This document shows positions 35,501-43,255 of a DNA stretch of 49,926 nucleotides, piece by piece (positions within the stretch are counted from its first letter, which is position 1; every line of letters starts with the position of its first letter). The translations under genes were made by a program, and so were the position numbers. This stretch comes from Paraktedonobacter sp039923935. GTDB lineage: Bacteria > Chloroflexota > Ktedonobacteria > Ktedonobacterales > Ktedonobacteraceae. The notes below the pieces were generated by a model. It was not told where the DNA came from. It searched no databases and saw only the letters and a list, made by a program, of their open reading frames with translations. The stretch is taken from positions 1-49,926 of the forward strand of contig JBDTBU010000378.1 of NCBI GenBank assembly GCA_039923935.1. The letters run 5' to 3'.

Positions 35501-36085
35501 ATAGGTCAGAGCGTGCTCCAAATTGTCCTGTCGATTTCCCTCAATGCGCAGTTGATAGGCATGCCCAAGGCTGTGTTGAGCATGAGCGTACTCGTAAAGG
35601 TGATTGCTCAGCGTATACACACACAATGCCTGTCGATAACAGGCAATGGCTCGCTCAAGATTGTCGCGTTGCGTGCCCACAGTGCGTTCTCGATACACAT
35701 GGCCTAGCGTCAACTGGATGCTGGCATATACAGAGGCATGAGATGTCAGTGTATAGACCTGCAAGGCTTCTTCACATGCGGCTAGAGCAGCTTCTATGTG
35801 CTCTGCCCGATTACCACCAGTGTGCTGTTGATAGGCAACTGCTAAAGCACATTGCAGGGATGCACGCGTCTCTGGTGGGCAAGCAGGATCAGCCTGTATA
35901 TGAGCAAGAGCCTGCAACAACAATTCGCTACGCGCTGCGGCTGTTTCAGCAGGGGAGCCATTGCGCTGCATCTCGACCAATTGTTGTTTGAGTGACGCTA
36001 GTTCAGCAGGCAAACTGGATACGAATCCGCCATACAGCCGCTCGTCAGGCCGTATGGGCTGTATGGGAAGGTTGGAATGTTCCAT
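32573..36085 (-). CDS. TPR-repeat CHAT-domain (caspase-like) protein
   Basis: A 1170-residue protein. Residues about 50-480 are degenerate TPR repeats about 50 residues apart (recurring pattern: AGERRDNLEQAI, CYREA, VWTLEAFP, YAxxQNNLGxAY). A linking helical region follows. Residues about 860-1130 form a CHAT domain with the caspase-type dyad His962 (NASCHGVFD) and Cys1006 (LSACQTAIL). CHAT proteases occur in bacterial cell-death and defence systems and in multicellular bacteria; the target is unknown here. The start at 36085 has AGAGGG upstream; an ATG at 36115 is less likely. Its TGCTATACT promoter is at 36148-36156. The neighbours are the convergent HTH-like gene and its decayed copy. Confidence 0.93.
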   Translation of the reverse strand: MEHSNLPIQPIRPDERLYGGFVSSLPAELASLKQQLVEMQRNGSPAETAAARSELLLQALAHIQADPACPPETRASLQCALAVAYQQHTGGNRAEHIEAALAACEEALQVYTLTSHASVYASIQLTLGHVYRERTVGTQRDNLERAIACYRQALCVYTLSNHLYEYAHAQHSLGHAYQLRIEGNRQDNLEHALTYCQEALVVRTLETFPFEHAQSLHILGAAYVGRVSGERRDNLEQAIVCYRQAAIFTLEAFPREYAQNRYLLATAYLQRISGEQRDNQEQAITYYQQALGVYTLDVAPLEYANIQNNLCIAYWQRIAGDRRDNLERAIAYAREGLRVRTLETFPFQYAMLHNNLGAVYLIRMAGERRDNVEQAIFCYRETIRVWTLEAFPYQHAKLQNNLGEAYHHRLAGERHANLEQAIFCYHEAIRIWTLEDLSLDCAGTQRNLGVSYQIRQEGERQENLNLALAAHQAALRIYTLDAFPIEHRQVQLDCAETQVLRADWEGAHNAYVAARQAENLLVALGAGAAGRDAVLKEGRAAAINDGFALIRLGKIEEAAVAIEMGRARGLAEAMQINAADPKRISNPERRSRYTTTRQAFSAAQAILQTPPPTTLDEDEQRHMLLERTATYRDVRAAFDAVIEEIRVAQDPSDFLHTTLDAATILQATKRCGPGHALVYLATTPWGGVAVAALSDQAARSIPAHFAALALPALTEEFVRALIETRLADSAYITGGFDCAQRGNVFELLQAWPGTTFRERADALQAVCVAKEHTCTIDAVAHYMLALPELASFVDYPLADLSEERRSLLANTLNHAVLQRELQHCLPALSKTMLQPLLPWLQRAGVESLTLIPCGLLAAFPLTSILLPDGRTLGETLPTSIAPSALSLLHDKQTTTPRTGMYALGNPYPTQQNLHWGEAEAFTLAELGNRFEHVAHVKVQWQASRAWLIEALHTGLVVNASCHGVFDTRNFLRSRLILAHEEELTLADMLSGQVDLRGLRLFILSACQTAILDLQGARDEVRSLATGMLQAGAAAILASLWSVDDRATYLLMVRFALEWFPQMHLEPPATALARAQRWLRTVTNRELLLWQAHILPLPGEETNTPTKVPETLTSEDVSAHTGQLVAVRGRTNRFDAAQAQEVVQSSAEELAPDDCPYADPYYWAGFHITGW

Positions 36086-36147
36086 ATTGCTTTGCCCTCT
36101 AGCGTACTTATACATCGCGCATGACTAGTGAAATCTACTATCGTTCC

Positions 36148-36156
36148 AGTATAGCA
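36148..36156 (-). promoter_or_regulatory. extended -10 promoter of the TPR-CHAT gene
   Basis: On the minus strand TGCTATACT, 63 bases before the chosen ATG. It lies just beside the duplicated leader (36165-36233) transcribed the other way. Confidence 0.55.
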
Positions 36157-36164
36157 TACGTTGA

Positions 36165-36233
36165 TACACCCACAACTTTGTGACTGTTCAGGAATCATGA
36201 GATGAAGGTATGCTTGTAATTGAAAGGAGAAGC
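36165..36233 (+). repeat. leader repeat, copy B
   Basis: Similar to 31785-31850 with conserved blocks CACCCACA, CTTTGTGACTGTTCAG, AGGTATGCTTG and TGAAAGG. It precedes the truncated reading frame at 36236. Confidence 0.7.
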
Positions 36234-36235
36234 GC

Positions 36236-36307
36236 ATGGATGGCACCTTTCAGATTTCCCCAGGGGACTGGAATGTATAGGCACAAAACGGGCTGATTGC
36301 TGCGTAA
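36236..36307 (+). pseudogene. decayed copy of the HTH-like gene
   Basis: The ATG at 36236 opens MDGTFQISPGDWNV and then TAG (36278-36280). The pattern aligns with MYEIPQGGWNLFASVL of the intact gene at 31860, and the bases after the TAG still read AQNGLIAA, matching its next helix (LQEILAAH), before a second stop. Only about 24 codons remain. The leader is better conserved than the gene, so this is a remnant, probably of a former tandem or dispersed family. Confidence 0.6.
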
Positions 36308-36371
36308 ATCTGCCTGGTATCACTGAATGCTTCGTTTTATCATACTGTACCTAGCAAAAAGGAAAATTACT

Positions 36372-37385
36372 ATGACCTGTTTACAACAGAAAAAAGCTTC
36401 ACACAGAGTACCGTGGCTTCTGAGCCTTGGTATGCTCCTCGCAGTCCTCTTAATGGCTAGTGCTTGTGCTTCTGTCCCTGCTGGTACAGGTACGGGGTTT
36501 ACGTTCAACAAGACCCCCACTACTGGTGGAGTGGGCGGAGGCGCGACGGCCATTGTCCCAGGGAAAGGGACAGGAACAACACCCCCAGCAACAACATCTC
36601 CGGGCACAACGCTTATCAATGCAACCGTGACCTATGCCAGTGTAAAAACCACGATTGTCGATGTGCAACAGGCCAGCAGTTTCGCGGACGATTCATCAAC
36701 CAGTGCGAGTAATCCAGGAGCGGTGCGTATAGATTTCAATGAGGAGACGGGTGCGGCACAGCCATCATACGCCTACGGTACTGTATTGCGCTTGATCCTG
36801 CCTGATAACACGAGAATCGAGCCTCTGAATTCAAAAGAATCTACCAGTCCAGCTGCTTCGGTGTCACGGAAAAACTGGGTCGATTTTAGTGTGCCTCTCA
36901 CGGTCAATGTCAAGCAACTGACACTGCGCTTTGGTACAGCCGCAGAAGCGCCAATTGATATTGTGCTCAAGCCCAACTCCGATGTGAGTCAGTACCAGGC
37001 TAAGACTGCGACTCCTAATAAGCAGGTACAATATAAGGATCAGTACTCGCAGACGAATTGGACGCTTACGACTGTTTCATCTCAGTTAAGCGACGACGGC
37101 CAGCAGGCTACCAAAGGCATGGTTTATGTGGTTGTCTCGCTCAAGATAGATAATCCTTCGCAGGGAGAATTTAGCGGTAACCCTTCTGCATATATGCGCC
37201 TAAAAGCGGGTGATGCTACCAGTTCGCTTTCAAATTACACCATCCCGTTAAGCTTTGCACCTGGTACTTCAAATGCAACGGGCACAGTGTCGTTCCTTGT
37301 TCCACAGGGAAACACCAGTTTCACGTTTGTACTGCTAGCGACGGGAACTGCCCAAGAAGCTACCATCCCGTTCCAGATTTCGTAA
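36372..37385 (+). CDS. secreted lipoprotein with DUF4352-like C-terminal domain
   Basis: A 337-residue exported protein. The signal peptide WLLSLGMLLAVLLMASAC ends in a lipobox with Cys at about residue 32. A Gly/Thr/Pro-rich low-complexity linker follows (about 36-75), then beta-rich sequence; residues about 230-337 (WTLTTVSSQL, GMVYVVVSLKIDNPSQ) resemble the DUF4352 immunoglobulin-like fold of surface lipoproteins. The function is unknown. The ATG at 36372 is preceded by AAAAGGAAAA; an upstream frame opening at 36327 lacks support. It converges on murJ with a palindrome between them. Confidence 0.85.
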   Translation: MTCLQQKKASHRVPWLLSLGMLLAVLLMASACASVPAGTGTGFTFNKTPTTGGVGGGATAIVPGKGTGTTPPATTSPGTTLINATVTYASVKTTIVDVQQASSFADDSSTSASNPGAVRIDFNEETGAAQPSYAYGTVLRLILPDNTRIEPLNSKESTSPAASVSRKNWVDFSVPLTVNVKQLTLRFGTAAEAPIDIVLKPNSDVSQYQAKTATPNKQVQYKDQYSQTNWTLTTVSSQLSDDGQQATKGMVYVVVSLKIDNPSQGEFSGNPSAYMRLKAGDATSSLSNYTIPLSFAPGTSNATGTVSFLVPQGNTSFTFVLLATGTAQEATIPFQIS

Positions 37386-37414
37386 AATAGGCAATTCTCC
37401 AAACAAAAATTCCC

Positions 37415-37462
37415 TGTTTGAGGCTAGTGAGTTTTATACACAAAACTCACTAGCCTCAAACA
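37415..37462. terminator. perfect 21-bp palindrome between the lipoprotein and murJ genes
   Basis: Arms beginning TGTTTGAGGCTAGTGAG (21 bases each, perfect) around the loop ATACAC. It lies 29 bases after the lipoprotein stop and 9 from the murJ stop, so it probably ends both transcripts. Because the arms contain A/T-rich ends, weak T-runs occur within the stem rather than after it. Confidence 0.8.
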
Positions 37463-37471
37463 ATGTATACT

Positions 37472-39961
37472 TTAAATCCAGGAGAGTTTAAAACGCTCCA
37501 GCACGCGACGTACTGGGCCTTGTTTCCAGAAGTCCTCAATGCCCAGTTGGCGTGTGGCCCAGACGTAGACCAGCAGGCCCATGAAAAGCTCAAAGGCCAG
37601 TTTGAACAGAGCAAAGATTGTGCCAAGCAGACCTAGCGTCGGCGAAGTCGTTGTGATGAACACGAGATCGAGCAGGGTGCGCAAGAGCAGCACGCCAATG
37701 CCCATCGCTAGGGAGGCCAACAGGACACGTCCGCTGAAATTAGCCAACTGGCGCAGGCGCAACATGCCGATTTTCTTCTGTAAGAGCCAGAGCAGTACCG
37801 CAGCTTCCAACAGACCAGCCACCGATGTGGATAAAGCCAGCATACCCAGGCTCCACGATGGACCCCATTTGATTATGCGCAGCAAGATCAGGCTGAGCAG
37901 AATCTTCAAAACAAACTGAGCCACACTTACAATCACAGGCGTTTTGCTATCACGAAACGCGTAGAACGAGCGAGTCAGGATCTCCACTGAGGCCAGACCC
38001 GCCAGACCAAAAGCGAAGAAAGCCAGAGGCACCGAGGTCGTGGTAGCATCGGCCAGATTAAAGGGACCATGCTGGAGCAAGACCTGGATAATCGGCAAGC
38101 CCAGGACGATCAGGCCCACGCTGGCGGGTATCGACAGAAAGAGGATACTACGCAGCGTGTCCTCGATAATAGTGCGCACACGGTCCAGACGGCCTAGTGT
38201 GACATTCTCCGCCATAGTGGGGAATGCCGCAGTTGAAACAGCCATCCCAAAGATGCCCAACGGCAGGAGCACCAATTGGAGAGCCTGGTAGTACTCCGTA
38301 ATTAAACCCTGCTGATTGATGAGGAACGGACCAACGATGAGCAAAAGGATCAGACCTCGATCCACAAATGTTGAGAAGTAGAGCATCCCTGCGTTCAGCA
38401 CGCGTGGAAGCATCTGACGACCAATCTGGCGCACGCCAGGATGTTTCCAATCAAAGGTAAAGTTATAGCGCATACGCTCTTTGAGTAAGCCAGGAATCTG
38501 TATACTAACCTGGAGGACTGCGCCTAGAACTACGCCGATGGTCGCAGCATACACGGCAATGGTCAGATGAGCCTGACTGCGCCCAAAAAACACCAGGAAG
38601 AAGCCAGGCAGCAGACCAACGATCAGGCCCACATTATAGAGCACTGTGCCAATTGCCGGTAACATAAAATTCTGCCGTGAATAGAGCACCGAATTCACAA
38701 TCACGCCGCCACCCATAATGATCGCCTGTAGCAACATAATGCGTGTCAGCGAGATAATCAGGCCCAGTTCGGTAGGTGATACATTTGGATTGTAAAGCGG
38801 AACTAGGCGGGGAGCCAGAATTATCGCGATCAAGGCCAGGAAGCACATGATAGCTAGGGCTAGGTTTAAAGCGGAACTGGCGATATGCCAGGCGCTTTTC
38901 TCATCCTTTTCACCCAGCATATAATGCGTGAAAACCGGGATGAAAGCTGAACTGAGCGCTCCACCAGCTATGATATTAAAGATCAGGTCTGGTATGAGAA
39001 AAGCCTGTAAATACGCATCCGATGTTGGTCCAGCACCAAGCACAAAGATAAAGAGTGAGTTGCGCAAAAGTCCCAGGATGCGCCCAACGATAAACGAGCC
39101 AGTCAAAATCATCGTTGCACGCGCCATGCGCACCTTCTGCATTGAGCCAGTATCCTGCTTCTCAGGAGCAGTTTCCGATACAGATAAAACTGGCAGCGGT
39201 CTGCTAGCTGTCGAGAGTGGCAAGCCAGAGAGACCGCGCTGCAGCATTGATGGTAACGTGCCAGACACAGGTTTCTGTGCTCCCCATTGCGTAGGTGCCG
39301 CCGGTATGGATGTTTGCGAGTTCCAAGGAGCAGGCACATTCTGCTGTCGGTATGGAGATGCGGGTGTCTGCGCTCCCCACGGCGGAGCCTGATGCCCGCT
39401 AGGGCGCGGCGAAGGTGGTGGCACACTGGGCGAGCTAAATAAGCCACTGAGCCGTTCGGAGAGCGACTTCGGTCCCTTATTACTCAGCTCAGGAGGTCCA
39501 CCTTGCTGGCGGCGTAGGCGTTCCCCGCGCAATTGCTGCAAACGGTCCTGGGGTTGCATTGGAAGGTTTTGAGGGAGCACAGGCATGGGCTGTGATGGTT
39601 GCGGAGCATTGAAATACTGATATTCCATGCCCTGACCATAGCCCAGGCTTGACCCCATATCCAGCAACGGCTCCTGATATTCGTGCGGCAACGGTTGTGA
39701 TGGGAGTTGCGGTTGTCCTAACGGTCCTGAGGGCGCACCATAGGAACGCAACGAACGGAATTGCGGTGGAACCGGAACTGGCGGCATATCTTGCATTGGT
39801 GGCATACTCTGCTCTGGCGACCAGGTTTGTGACGGCACAGCAGGTACAGGAGCCACTGGTTGGTCCTGGTCGTATTGCCACCCATAGTATGGTTGTTGTT
39901 GCTCTGGAATCGCCTGTTGGGGTGGCTTGTGTTGTCCTTCGTATTGTCCTTCGTTTCCCAC
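37472..39961 (-). CDS. murJ: lipid II flippase with long disordered N-terminal extension
   Basis: MurJ flips lipid-linked peptidoglycan precursors across the membrane. The MVF core (about residues 280-825) has 14 predicted helices with SFIVGRILGLLRNSLF, AGGALSSAFIPVFT and LPRVLNAGMLYFSTFVDRG. Charged residues such as the Arg in GRILGLLRN, essential in characterised MurJ, are present. The first about 275 residues are rich in Pro, Gln, Ser and Gly with no fold; ordinary MurJ is about 500 residues, so this tail is unusual. The start is a GTG at 39961 with GAGAG upstream. A kinase or scaffold target is possible for the tail but unproven. Confidence 0.93.
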   Translation of the reverse strand: MGNEGQYEGQHKPPQQAIPEQQQPYYGWQYDQDQPVAPVPAVPSQTWSPEQSMPPMQDMPPVPVPPQFRSLRSYGAPSGPLGQPQLPSQPLPHEYQEPLLDMGSSLGYGQGMEYQYFNAPQPSQPMPVLPQNLPMQPQDRLQQLRGERLRRQQGGPPELSNKGPKSLSERLSGLFSSPSVPPPSPRPSGHQAPPWGAQTPASPYRQQNVPAPWNSQTSIPAAPTQWGAQKPVSGTLPSMLQRGLSGLPLSTASRPLPVLSVSETAPEKQDTGSMQKVRMARATMILTGSFIVGRILGLLRNSLFIFVLGAGPTSDAYLQAFLIPDLIFNIIAGGALSSAFIPVFTHYMLGEKDEKSAWHIASSALNLALAIMCFLALIAIILAPRLVPLYNPNVSPTELGLIISLTRIMLLQAIIMGGGVIVNSVLYSRQNFMLPAIGTVLYNVGLIVGLLPGFFLVFFGRSQAHLTIAVYAATIGVVLGAVLQVSIQIPGLLKERMRYNFTFDWKHPGVRQIGRQMLPRVLNAGMLYFSTFVDRGLILLLIVGPFLINQQGLITEYYQALQLVLLPLGIFGMAVSTAAFPTMAENVTLGRLDRVRTIIEDTLRSILFLSIPASVGLIVLGLPIIQVLLQHGPFNLADATTTSVPLAFFAFGLAGLASVEILTRSFYAFRDSKTPVIVSVAQFVLKILLSLILLRIIKWGPSWSLGMLALSTSVAGLLEAAVLLWLLQKKIGMLRLRQLANFSGRVLLASLAMGIGVLLLRTLLDLVFITTTSPTLGLLGTIFALFKLAFELFMGLLVYVWATRQLGIEDFWKQGPVRRVLERFKLSWI

Positions 39962-40337
39962 AATATTCTCTCAAGAAAAGTTTTTGAATGATTGCGTCAA
40001 AAAAAACGGGTCTCTGTCGTATCTATTATAGAGAGCTAAGTACAGTTTATCACAAATGTTTTCCGCGTTTTGAGGCTCTCAGTCGGTTTCGTGCCTGGAA
40101 TCAGACTTGAACAGAGTTGTGAAATCTTGTACTAAGATAGTTATAGAGAACAGAAAAAGCCCATGTGTAATTGTACCTGATTAGAGCACAGTTTCGCCTA
40201 CCAGCATAGCACAATAGAGCTGTTTGTACTAATCTAGCCCCGAAAGTCATAGGGTGGACGGCGACTATCTGTGATACACTTTGGAAAAGGACGCTAGATG
40301 TAAGCAAACAAGAGTTAGCAGAAAAGGAACTAAAACT
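39962..40337. other. divergent intergenic region between murJ and the zinc-finger gene
   Basis: 376 bases without a clear coding frame. I see only short A/T-rich promoter-like words (for example TATTATAG near 40024) and no strong promoter pair or hairpin. Confidence 0.4.
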
Positions 40338-40598
40338 ATGGCAAAAAACTGTACTCATCAGGATCATATCCATCAAGTGACACCGAGTGCGCAGGGATGT
40401 GAAGAGTGCTTAAAGCTGGGAGATAGCTGGGTAAAGCTGCGCATGTGTCTGGAATGCGGGCATGTCGGCTGCTGTGATTCCTCCAAAAACACACATGCAA
40501 CGAAACATTTTCATGCGACCAATCACCCAATTATGCAGTCGGCTGAACCAGGCGAAAATTGGTGCTGGTGTTATATAGATGAAGTTATGCTTGCTTGA
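40338..40598 (+). CDS. small UBP-type zinc-finger protein
   Basis: An 86-residue protein consisting of almost nothing but a ZnF-UBP domain. The Cys/His pattern C5-H7, C21-C24, C37-C40, C45 and His53, His57, His63 matches UBP fingers (LRMCLECGHVGCCDSS, HATKHFHATNHP). In eukaryotes this fold binds the C-terminus of ubiquitin; bacterial stand-alone versions exist but their partners are unknown to me. The ATG at 40338 behind AAAAGGAA is the best start; an upstream open frame adds an unsupported N-terminus. No ubiquitin-like gene is in the window. Confidence 0.88.
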   Translation: MAKNCTHQDHIHQVTPSAQGCEECLKLGDSWVKLRMCLECGHVGCCDSSKNTHATKHFHATNHPIMQSAEPGENWCWCYIDEVMLA

Positions 40599-40640
40599 TC
40601 TGAAAAAAATACTCTTCCCGATTTTGTCTCAATAACAGGC

Positions 40641-41162
40641 CTATTCAGAGATCTGCTGAAAATCACTATAACGCCGAGGCAAATCCTCTACCCAGGCCCG
40701 TTGCTCTTCCATCTCAGGTACAGTATAGCCACGGACGCGAGAGAGCCGAGCACATGCCTGTTTAGGAGCTAAACCACTAAGCACGAGCAGACTAGCTGCG
40801 ATAAGAGCTGAACGACCCAGACCCATGTAGCAATGTGCCGCGACATGTTTTCCTTCTGCAAGATAGACCTTTAACTGATCCAGAAGGGCGAATGTCTCTG
40901 CGGAAAACGGTGGGGTGCTGAGATCCTTCAGGGGATAAGAGAGATAGATGATCCCCTGACTATGGCAATTCTCAGCCTCCTCTGTGAGATCCAACTCGGC
41001 TACTTCGTCAGGCGTAAGCAAAGATACTAAAACATCGACGCTATTGTCGGCTAACATTTTTATATCGTCGGCCAGCCAGTTGCCCCCTCGTGGCCGCCGC
41101 GCAATACTGATTTTACCGATGGGTAGCGGTTGAACTGTATACAAACGTGAAGTTGCAGACAT
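40641..41162 (-). CDS. dual-specificity / tyrosine protein phosphatase
   Basis: A 173-residue phosphatase of the DSP/PTP superfamily. The P-loop HCYMGLGRSALIAA gives the catalytic Cys111 and Arg117 (CX5R), and Asp and Pro residues in a general-acid-type loop precede it (YPLKDLSTPPF). It follows the ecfT gene by 32 bases on the same strand and is probably the last gene of the ECF operon. The ATG at 41162 is preceded by GAAAGGG. Small-molecule phosphate or protein substrates are both possible; the operon position might hint at vitamin-phosphate handling, but that is speculation. Confidence 0.88.
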   Translation of the reverse strand: MSATSRLYTVQPLPIGKISIARRPRGGNWLADDIKMLADNSVDVLVSLLTPDEVAELDLTEEAENCHSQGIIYLSYPLKDLSTPPFSAETFALLDQLKVYLAEGKHVAAHCYMGLGRSALIAASLLVLSGLAPKQACARLSRVRGYTVPEMEEQRAWVEDLPRRYSDFQQISE

Positions 41163-41194
41163 AAGCAAATCCCTTTCTCGCGAAAAAGACGAAT

Positions 41195-42241
41195 CTATAC
41201 AATGAGCACAACTACTAATGCTCCACACACGATCAATAGGACCAGATAATCGACAAATGCTAGAGACTTCTCGTGTAGGCGCGTCTGATGACCATCGACC
41301 TGATAGCCGCGTGCGTCGAGAGCGGTGGCTAGCTCGGAGGCGCGGCGCAGGGTGTTGCGTAGAAATGGCACGAAGAGCGCCAATACGCTCTGCACACGCT
41401 CGCGTAAAGGGCCAATGCTAAAGCTAGAACCTCGCGCCGCCTGCGCTTTAGCCAGTTGCTCGATCTCCTCAAGTAGCGTGGGTACGAAACGTAGGGCTAA
41501 TAATGTCATCAGCGCGAAATCGTCCACAGGTAGACGCAGCCAGCGCAGGGGAGCCATGAGCATGGTTAAGCCCTCGATCAGAGCCACTGGTGAAGTGGTC
41601 ATAGTGAGCAGTAGCGAGCATGGATAGAGAACCAGGAAAATCGCGAAAAAGATGCCGCCATACCAGACGTTATCGTAGGTAAGCATATATGCCAAACGCG
41701 GAGAGCTATGCGCGGGCTGCGCAAAAAAGGCATACAGCAGACCCGGTACCAGCAGGAATGCCACGATAATAACCACCAAACGCACACGTTTCAATCCGCG
41801 CCGGAAAGCAGGTCGGCGTAAAATAGGCAGTGGTAGCAACGCCAGTAAGAGATAGCTACACACGAATGATCCTATAATTAGAGCTGCTCCGATTAACAAC
41901 GTGGGCGTGAGTATGAGCGGTGGCAAGGTGGAGAGCACGCGTCCACTATCGGGTAGGCCCACTGGCACGAAAAGTCCAAGACACGTACCAAGCGCGACAA
42001 TGACAACCAGTAGCCAGAGTCTACGCCATATCTCCTGCACAGAAATACCAGAGCAAGCAATACCAGCCAGCACCAGTACAAGAGCCACAAAATAAGGCGT
42101 AAAGTCCCAGTAAGAATGACCAGCTATGACCAGTGCAACCATCACCACCAGCATCAAAATCAGCTTCGTTCTAGCTTGCAAACGATGTAGCAGGCTGGAA
42201 CCGGGATAATAGACACCTAGAGAGACATTTTTCAGAAACAT
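41195..42241 (-). CDS. ECF transporter transmembrane subunit EcfT
   Basis: The T component of an energy-coupling-factor transporter, linking the two ATPases to the substrate-binding S protein. 348 residues with about six or more membrane helices. The cytoplasmic coupling helices carry the family motifs AKAQAARG and ASELATALDARGY (the Ala-Arg-Gly pair). It lies 162 bases downstream of the second ATPase gene, with a hairpin and tandem repeats in between. The substrate is defined by the S subunit, not here. Confidence 0.92.
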   Translation of the reverse strand: MFLKNVSLGVYYPGSSLLHRLQARTKLILMLVVMVALVIAGHSYWDFTPYFVALVLVLAGIACSGISVQEIWRRLWLLVVIVALGTCLGLFVPVGLPDSGRVLSTLPPLILTPTLLIGAALIIGSFVCSYLLLALLPLPILRRPAFRRGLKRVRLVVIIVAFLLVPGLLYAFFAQPAHSSPRLAYMLTYDNVWYGGIFFAIFLVLYPCSLLLTMTTSPVALIEGLTMLMAPLRWLRLPVDDFALMTLLALRFVPTLLEEIEQLAKAQAARGSSFSIGPLRERVQSVLALFVPFLRNTLRRASELATALDARGYQVDGHQTRLHEKSLAFVDYLVLLIVCGALVVVLIV

Positions 42242-42297
42242 TGTTCTCTATCCTTAAAATGAAGCAACAATGAGCTTGCCTCACGATTCCCTGTATG

Positions 42298-42324
42298 TAG
42301 AGACGGACCTAGCGTCCGTCTCTA
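42298..42324. repeat. hairpin inside the ECF operon
   Basis: TAGAGACGGAC-CTAGC-GTCCGTCTCTA, a perfect 11-bp stem with a 5-base loop, in the 162-base gap between the second ATPase gene and ecfT. It could weaken read-through or protect the upstream message. It shares the word GTCTxTA with the adjacent repeats. Confidence 0.75.
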
Positions 42325-42329
42325 TGCAA

Positions 42330-42375
42330 AAACCCGTCTTTACATAAACCCGTCTTTACATAAACCCGTCTTCAT
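42330..42375. repeat. three tandem copies of a 16-bp unit
   Basis: AAACCCGTCTTTACAT at 42330-42345 and 42346-42361, and a partial third copy (AAACCCGTCTTCAT) at 42362-42375. It lies directly beside the hairpin in the ECF operon. The unit contains CCGTCT, part of the hairpin arm, so it may have arisen by slippage from it. Confidence 0.8.
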
Positions 42376-42403
42376 GCATGTATAACATACACATACCACT
42401 CAT

Positions 42404-43255
42404 TTATCTCGTTAAAAACGTAAAAGCATCCTCTACCGTCGCTATCTCTACGGGCACGTCCAGGCCACGTTGGCGCAAGAGTGTGAGCAGCATACTGAGT
42501 GGCGGCGGTGCTAGACCGTAATCGTGTAATAACGCGGTTTGCGCGAAGATAGTGCGGGGTACACCCTGCATAACCAGGCTGCCTTGATGGAGCACAAAGA
42601 GTTGGTCGGCCAGGGCAGCCACCTCGGCCATGTCATGCGAAACCAGGATCACCGTAATCCCCTCCTGTTTCAGGGCGCGAATATGCTTATAAAACTCCTC
42701 ACGTCCCTCGGCATCGAGGCCCACGCCAGGCTCGTCCAGTACTAGGATGGTGGGACGCATCGCCAGAACACCCGCCAGAGCCACACGCCGTCGCTGCCCG
42801 CCGCTCAGTTCAAAGGGCGAGCGTTGCGCGTATGTTGCATGCGGTAGCCCCACGCTGGCAAGAGCCTGAATCACGCGTACACGCATCTCTTGGCGACTGA
42901 GGTGCAGACGTTGGGGACCAAAGGCCACGTCGGCATAGACGGTCTTCTCGAAGAGTTGCGCTTCAGGAAACTGGAAAAGCAGGCCCACCTGTTGGCGCAG
43001 CTTTGGTAGATCAGCCTTCGATGCCCCTACCTCGATCCCATCGACGATCACAGTACCACTGGTGGGCAACAGCAGACCATTGAAGTGTTGCACGAGCGTA
43101 GACTTGCCTGAGCCAGTGACACCGATGATGGCAGCGCAGGAGCTGCGTGCAATCTCCAGATTGATATCAAGCAGGGCAGGACGGCGCAACGCGGTAGCCT
43201 GCTTGGCGGCATAGATATGTGAGAGGTGTTGAACCTGAATAATAGCTTCGTTCAT
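42404..43255 (-). CDS. ECF transporter ATPase subunit (second ATPase)
   Basis: A 283-residue ABC ATPase of the EcfA type. Walker A GVTGSGKST, LLFQFPEAQLFEKTVYADVAFG (family-specific Q-loop), signature LSGGQRRRVALAG, Walker B ILVLDEPGVGLD and H-loop SHDMAEV are all present. It overlaps the upstream ATPase gene by ATGA (43252-43255), indicating tight translational coupling. Two different ATPases pair in group II ECF transporters. Confidence 0.94.
   Translation of the reverse strand: MNEAIIQVQHLSHIYAAKQATALRRPALLDINLEIARSSCAAIIGVTGSGKSTLVQHFNGLLLPTSGTVIVDGIEVGASKADLPKLRQQVGLLFQFPEAQLFEKTVYADVAFGPQRLHLSRQEMRVRVIQALASVGLPHATYAQRSPFELSGGQRRRVALAGVLAMRPTILVLDEPGVGLDAEGREEFYKHIRALKQEGITVILVSHDMAEVAALADQLFVLHQGSLVMQGVPRTIFAQTALLHDYGLAPPPLSMLLTLLRQRGLDVPVEIATVEDAFTFLTR

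Noticed and set aside
42330..42375. Possible CRISPR array
   Set aside because: The three 16-bp units are directly adjacent without spacers, and no cas gene is in the window.
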